In this document: positions 60,739 through 64,000 of the stretch, piece after piece
Position numbering within the stretch: position 1 is the stretch's first letter
How the letters are laid out: every line of letters begins with the position of its first letter
Origin: an uncultured Ruegeria sp.
GTDB taxonomy: Bacteria; Pseudomonadota; Alphaproteobacteria; Rhodobacterales; Rhodobacteraceae
Length of the DNA stretch: 64,000 nt
NCBI RefSeq assembly: GCF_947497005.1
Contig: NZ_CANMFF010000010.1
Location: 62,001-126,000, forward strand
Direction of reading: 5' to 3'
The notes under the pieces: generated by a model
Told to the model about the DNA's origin: nothing
Seen by the model: only the letters and a program-made list of their open reading frames with translations
Databases searched by the model: none
Program-made: the position numbers and the translations under genes

Positions 60739-61925
60739 TGTTTTCTCTGACAGCGCTGCCAGAATGGTTCCACACGGATCCTTATCCAATCTACGCCGCG
60801 TTGCGCGAAGACACGCCCGTCTGCTGGCAGCCTGACGGATCGGTGGTTCTGTCGCGGTTTGATGACTTGGATCTGGTTTACCGGGATACAACGCGGTTCA
60901 TATCAGACAAAAAGGCAGTCTTCGGCCCCAAGTACGGGGTCGACAGCCCCTTGTTCGAACACCACACCACCAGCCTTGTGTTCAACGACCCGCCCCTGCA
61001 CACCCGTGTTCGTAACGTGATGGTAGGGGCGATGAACCCGCGCGCGTTGGCGCAGATGGAGCCAGGCCTGATTCAGCTTGTCGATGGGTTGCTGGATGAA
61101 ATGCAGGCCAAAGGCTCCGTAGAATTGATCGAGGATTTTGCCGGGGCAATTCCGATCGAGATTATCGGTAATCTGCTTGGTATTCCCCGATCAGAACGTG
61201 GTCCATTGCGAGATTGGTCTCTGGCAATTTTGGGTGCTTTGGAGCCTCAGTTGACGCCGGAGCAGGAAGAGTGGGGCAACCGCTCGGTATCTGAATTCAA
61301 GGACTTCCTTCGGCACATCATTGAAGATCGCCGCGCCAACCCCGGAGACCCAGCGACGGATGTACTGACCCGGCTGATGCAGGATGACACCGATGGCGGG
61401 CTGACCGAGGTCGAACTGTACCAAAACTGCATTTTCATTCTGAACGCGGGGCACGAAACCACAACGAACCTGATCGGGAACACGTTGGAGCTCTTGGACC
61501 GGCACCGCGACAAACGGGCTGAGCTGCTGGCCGATCCGGAACTGATCAACATAGCAGTGGACGAGTTTCTGCGGCTGGAAAGCCCCAACCAGTTTGGCAA
61601 TCGTCTGACAACCGAAGAGGTGACGTTTCACGGCCAGACCATTCCGGCAGGTACAGATATTCACCTGTGTATCGGCGCGGCCAATCGTGATCCACGACAG
61701 TTTGAAAGTCCCGATGATGTGGTGCTGAACCGCCGTCCCAACAAGCATCACGCGTTTGCCGGAGGACCCCATACCTGTGTTGGTCTGACCTTGGCACGTA
61801 TGGAAGGTCGGGTGGCTGTTGGGCGGTTCTTGGCCCGATTTCCTGACTACCACATCACTGAAGGTGCAGAGCGTGGCGGGCGTATCCGATTTCGGGGGTT
61901 CGCGCGATTACCTGCGCAGGTTTGA
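60738..61925 (+). CDS. Cytochrome P450
   Basis: A 395-residue soluble bacterial P450. The I-helix oxygen-binding motif is LNAGHETTTNL near residue 235, the K-helix ExxR is EFLRLES, and the haem-binding loop is FAGGPHTCVGLTLARMEG near residue 345. The start at 60738 overlaps the dctM stop by one base; a longer in-frame reading from 60690 is inside dctM. Being coupled to a TRAP transporter, it probably oxidises the imported compound. The ferredoxin and reductase it needs are not in the window. Confidence 0.9.
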   Translation: MFSLTALPEWFHTDPYPIYAALREDTPVCWQPDGSVVLSRFDDLDLVYRDTTRFISDKKAVFGPKYGVDSPLFEHHTTSLVFNDPPLHTRVRNVMVGAMNPRALAQMEPGLIQLVDGLLDEMQAKGSVELIEDFAGAIPIEIIGNLLGIPRSERGPLRDWSLAILGALEPQLTPEQEEWGNRSVSEFKDFLRHIIEDRRANPGDPATDVLTRLMQDDTDGGLTEVELYQNCIFILNAGHETTTNLIGNTLELLDRHRDKRAELLADPELINIAVDEFLRLESPNQFGNRLTTEEVTFHGQTIPAGTDIHLCIGAANRDPRQFESPDDVVLNRRPNKHHAFAGGPHTCVGLTLARMEGRVAVGRFLARFPDYHITEGAERGGRIRFRGFARLPAQV

Positions 61926-61960
61926 AATGTATGGTTCGTATATTTCAGCTTGGTAAATTA

Positions 61961-61980
61961 TTGACCGACCGTACGGTTTA
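61961..61980. promoter_or_regulatory. Candidate PaaR operator before paaZ
   Basis: TTGACCGACCGTACGGTTTA, containing the perfect palindrome ACCGTACGGT, sits 65 bases before paaZ. It is the reverse-oriented near-copy of the element at 55638-55657. Confidence 0.7.
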
Positions 61981-62044
61981 AAATAAGCTTTCGTCAGGCC
62001 GGTAAGGGCTGCGCGAATATCGCTAGACAGATGAGGAGACGCTC

Positions 62045-64000
62045 ATGACAATCCAACAGATTTCCAGCTTCGCGGCCGGTGAATGGGTTTCGCCCGGCTC
62101 GGGTGCACGCAACATTGCAAGCGCCGTGACAGGCGAAGTGATCGCCGCAGCGGGTAATAGCGCCCTGGATGTGCAGGCGATGTTGGACCATGCGCGCAAT
62201 GTTGGCGGTCCGGCCCTGCGCAAAATGACGTTTCACGAGAGGGCTAAGATGCTTAAGGCGTTGTCCACTCATTTGGGTCAGCATAAGCAGGCACTGTACG
62301 ACCTGTCTTTCAACACAGGTGCCACTCAGTCCGACCACATGATCGACATCGACGGCGGCATCGGAACGATGTTCGTTTTCGCCTCGAAAGGCCGGCGTGA
62401 GATGCCGGATGAGCATGTCTACCTGGATGGTGAGGTAGAGCAGCTGTCCCGTAACGGCACCTTCTTGGGGCAACACATCTGCACCCCTTTGCACGGGGTG
62501 GCGGTTCATATCAACGCGTTCAACTTTCCTGTGTGGGGGATGTTGGAGAAGCTGGCTCCGACACTTTTGGCGGGTGTTCCAGCAATCGTAAAACCGGCGA
62601 CGAATTCCTGCTATGTGACCGAACTGTGCGTTCAATTGATGCTTGAGTCCGGCATCTTGCCGACGGGGGCATTGCAGTTGGTGTCGGGTGGCTTGGGCGA
62701 TATGCTGGACCGCCTGACCATGCAGGACGTAGTCAGTTTCACCGGATCTGCTGACACCGCGTTGAAATTACGCTCTAACCCTGTGATCCTCGAGAACTCG
62801 GTGCGTTTCGTGGCTGAACAGGACAGTCTGAACTGTTCGATCCTTGGCCCCGATGCGGAGCCCGGTACGCAGGAATTTGACCTCTTTGTTAAGGAAGTTC
62901 AGCGCGAGATGACCGCGAAGGCGGGACAGAAATGTACCGCAATCCGCCGGATCATCGCGCCAGAACCTCAGGTACAGGCGGTGATCGAGGCGTTGTCCGC
63001 GCGGCTGGCCAAAACCGTCATCGGCGACCCAAGGCTGGAAACCACGCGCATGGGCGCGCTGGTCTCAAACGGTCAGAAACGCGATGTTCTGGAAAAGGCC
63101 GCAATCATCGGACAAGAGGCAGAGCGCGTTTTTGGGAACCCCGATGACTTTGTCGTTGATGGAGCGGATGCCGAGAAAGGCGCTTTCCTGCCGCCGATGT
63201 TGTATCACTGTGCCAATCCGGACGTTGCGCAGCGCGTGCACGACACAGAAGCCTTTGGCCCGGTCAGCACAGTGATGGGGTATCGCGATCTCGACCATGC
63301 CATCGAACTGGCGAACCGGGGGCAGGGGTCTTTGGTGGCGTCGGTCATTACCCATGACGTGGACGTGGCGCGGCAGGTTGCCATGGGGGCCGGGGCCTAT
63401 CATGGGCGTCTGTATTTCAACAACCGCGACTCGATGAAGGAATCCACCGGACACGGTTCCCCCTTACCGCATATGGTTCACGGCGGCCCCGGACGCGCGG
63501 GTGGCGGCGAAGAGATGGGCGGCGTGCGTGGTGTGAAACACTATATGCAACGGACCGCCATTCAGGGTTCACCTGATCTGCTGGCCGCGATTTGCAACAA
63601 ATGGGTGCCCGGCGCAGCTGAAATCGAAGGTCCCGCGCATCCCTTTACCCGCAGGTTCCACGAGCTTGCGATTGGTGAGACCATCCACACTGAACCACGT
63701 ATAATCACCCTTGAAGATATTGAACATTTCGCCAAGTTCACCGGCGATACGTTCTACGCTCATATGGATCAGGCGGCGGCGGAACGGAATCCGTTCTTCC
63801 CAGGTCGTGTTGCGCATGGCTATCTGTTGCTGTCGTTCGCTGCCGGGTTGTTTGTTGAGCCGAACGAGGGGCCGGTGCTGGCCAATACCGGCCTTGACGA
63901 ATTGCGTTTTATGAAGCCCGTTGAGGCGGGTGACAGCATCAAGGTGCGTTTGACGGTCAAAAACAAGACCGGGCGCAACGATGAATATGGCGAGGTCCGC
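62045..64000 (+). CDS. paaZ: PaaZ, oxepin-CoA hydrolase/semialdehyde dehydrogenase (3' end beyond window)
   Basis: An open frame from ATG at 62045 through the window end, 652 codons of an expected roughly 680. It begins MTIQQISSFAAGEWV. Residues 1-520 form the ALDH domain, with NAFNFPVWGMLEKL, the Glu in RFVAEQDSLNCS and the Cys in AGQKCTAIRRI. From about residue 535 a MaoC-like hydratase domain follows (FAKFTGDTFYAHMDQAAAE, FPGRVAHGYLLLSFAAGL). The two domains hydrolyse the oxepin-CoA ring and oxidise the resulting semialdehyde in phenylacetate breakdown. It carries a probable PaaR operator in its promoter. Confidence 0.92.
   Translation, partial: MTIQQISSFAAGEWVSPGSGARNIASAVTGEVIAAAGNSALDVQAMLDHARNVGGPALRKMTFHERAKMLKALSTHLGQHKQALYDLSFNTGATQSDHMIDIDGGIGTMFVFASKGRREMPDEHVYLDGEVEQLSRNGTFLGQHICTPLHGVAVHINAFNFPVWGMLEKLAPTLLAGVPAIVKPATNSCYVTELCVQLMLESGILPTGALQLVSGGLGDMLDRLTMQDVVSFTGSADTALKLRSNPVILENSVRFVAEQDSLNCSILGPDAEPGTQEFDLFVKEVQREMTAKAGQKCTAIRRIIAPEPQVQAVIEALSARLAKTVIGDPRLETTRMGALVSNGQKRDVLEKAAIIGQEAERVFGNPDDFVVDGADAEKGAFLPPMLYHCANPDVAQRVHDTEAFGPVSTVMGYRDLDHAIELANRGQGSLVASVITHDVDVARQVAMGAGAYHGRLYFNNRDSMKESTGHGSPLPHMVHGGPGRAGGGEEMGGVRGVKHYMQRTAIQGSPDLLAAICNKWVPGAAEIEGPAHPFTRRFHELAIGETIHTEPRIITLEDIEHFAKFTGDTFYAHMDQAAAERNPFFPGRVAHGYLLLSFAAGLFVEPNEGPVLANTGLDELRFMKPVEAGDSIKVRLTVKNKTGRNDEYGEVR

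Noticed and set aside
1..64000. RNA genes, CRISPR arrays, insertion sequences, attachment sites
   Set aside because: I looked for clover-leaf, repeat-spacer and terminal-repeat patterns and saw none I could support by eye; a covariance-model scan would be needed to exclude small RNAs.

Overview
The window looks like a chromosomal stretch of a marine-type alphaproteobacterium, most likely the Roseobacter group of the Rhodobacteraceae. The evidence is the gene content: TRAP, TTT and several ABC uptake systems beside dense catabolic operons, LhpA-type hydroxyproline genes, paa and hpa aromatic pathways, non-pyrrolysine MttB homologues and a DUF6636-type secreted protein. Genes are tightly packed, with many 4-base start/stop overlaps. 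I see no rRNA, tRNA, CRISPR array, integrase or intact insertion sequence.

Layout. 1-2.7 kb: two tandem WbsX-type glycan genes. 2.8-3.2 kb: a decayed gene. 3.1-6.9 kb: a LysR regulator with a flavin-dependent monooxygenase and two SDR dehydrogenases. 7.0-10.2 kb: OsmC, a methyltransferase and a divergent OmpR-type winged-helix/TPR regulator. 10.4-21.3 kb: a complete trans-4-hydroxy-L-proline catabolic and ABC uptake cluster, with two extra genes fitting 3-hydroxyproline isomers, under a GntR/FCD regulator. Near-identical TGGAT-N5-ATCCA elements lie at three of its promoters. 21.5-30.3 kb: an ArsR-like regulator and a PII-like protein, then a ribose-type sugar ABC transporter with a lactonase, divergent from a GAF histidine kinase and LuxR-type response regulator. 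30.4-33.5 kb: an MttB-family methyltransferase started at TTG, a divergent LysR gene and a frameshifted DUF6636 gene. 33.7-41.7 kb: one operon coding a TTT transporter, an aldehyde dehydrogenase, a class III PLP enzyme of the phospho-lyase type, an APH-type kinase and a Tm-1-like protein, divergent from an IclR regulator. 42.7-51.6 kb: an omega-aminotransferase, then the meta-cleavage (hpa) pathway for homoprotocatechuate, with an aromatic amino acid decarboxylase embedded and an HpaI aldolase fused to DUF2218. 51.7-64 kb: phenylacetyl-CoA (paa) genes in two divergent groups with a TetR regulator, a TRAP transporter translationally coupled to a cytochrome P450, and paaZ running off the window.

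How it works together. The region imports and degrades amino-acid-derived and aromatic compounds. Hydroxyproline is epimerised, oxidised, deaminated and converted to 2-oxoglutarate. Aromatic amines or acids can enter through the decarboxylase and aminotransferase, then homoprotocatechuate ring cleavage, or through phenylacetyl-CoA. The kinase/phospho-lyase/aldehyde dehydrogenase operon has the chemistry expected for a hydroxylated amine or amino acid such as 5-hydroxylysine. With hydroxyproline next door, that suggests use of collagen-like material; this is inference. Missing from the window are hpaBC, paaABCDE, a pyrroline-2-carboxylate reductase and P450 redox partners.
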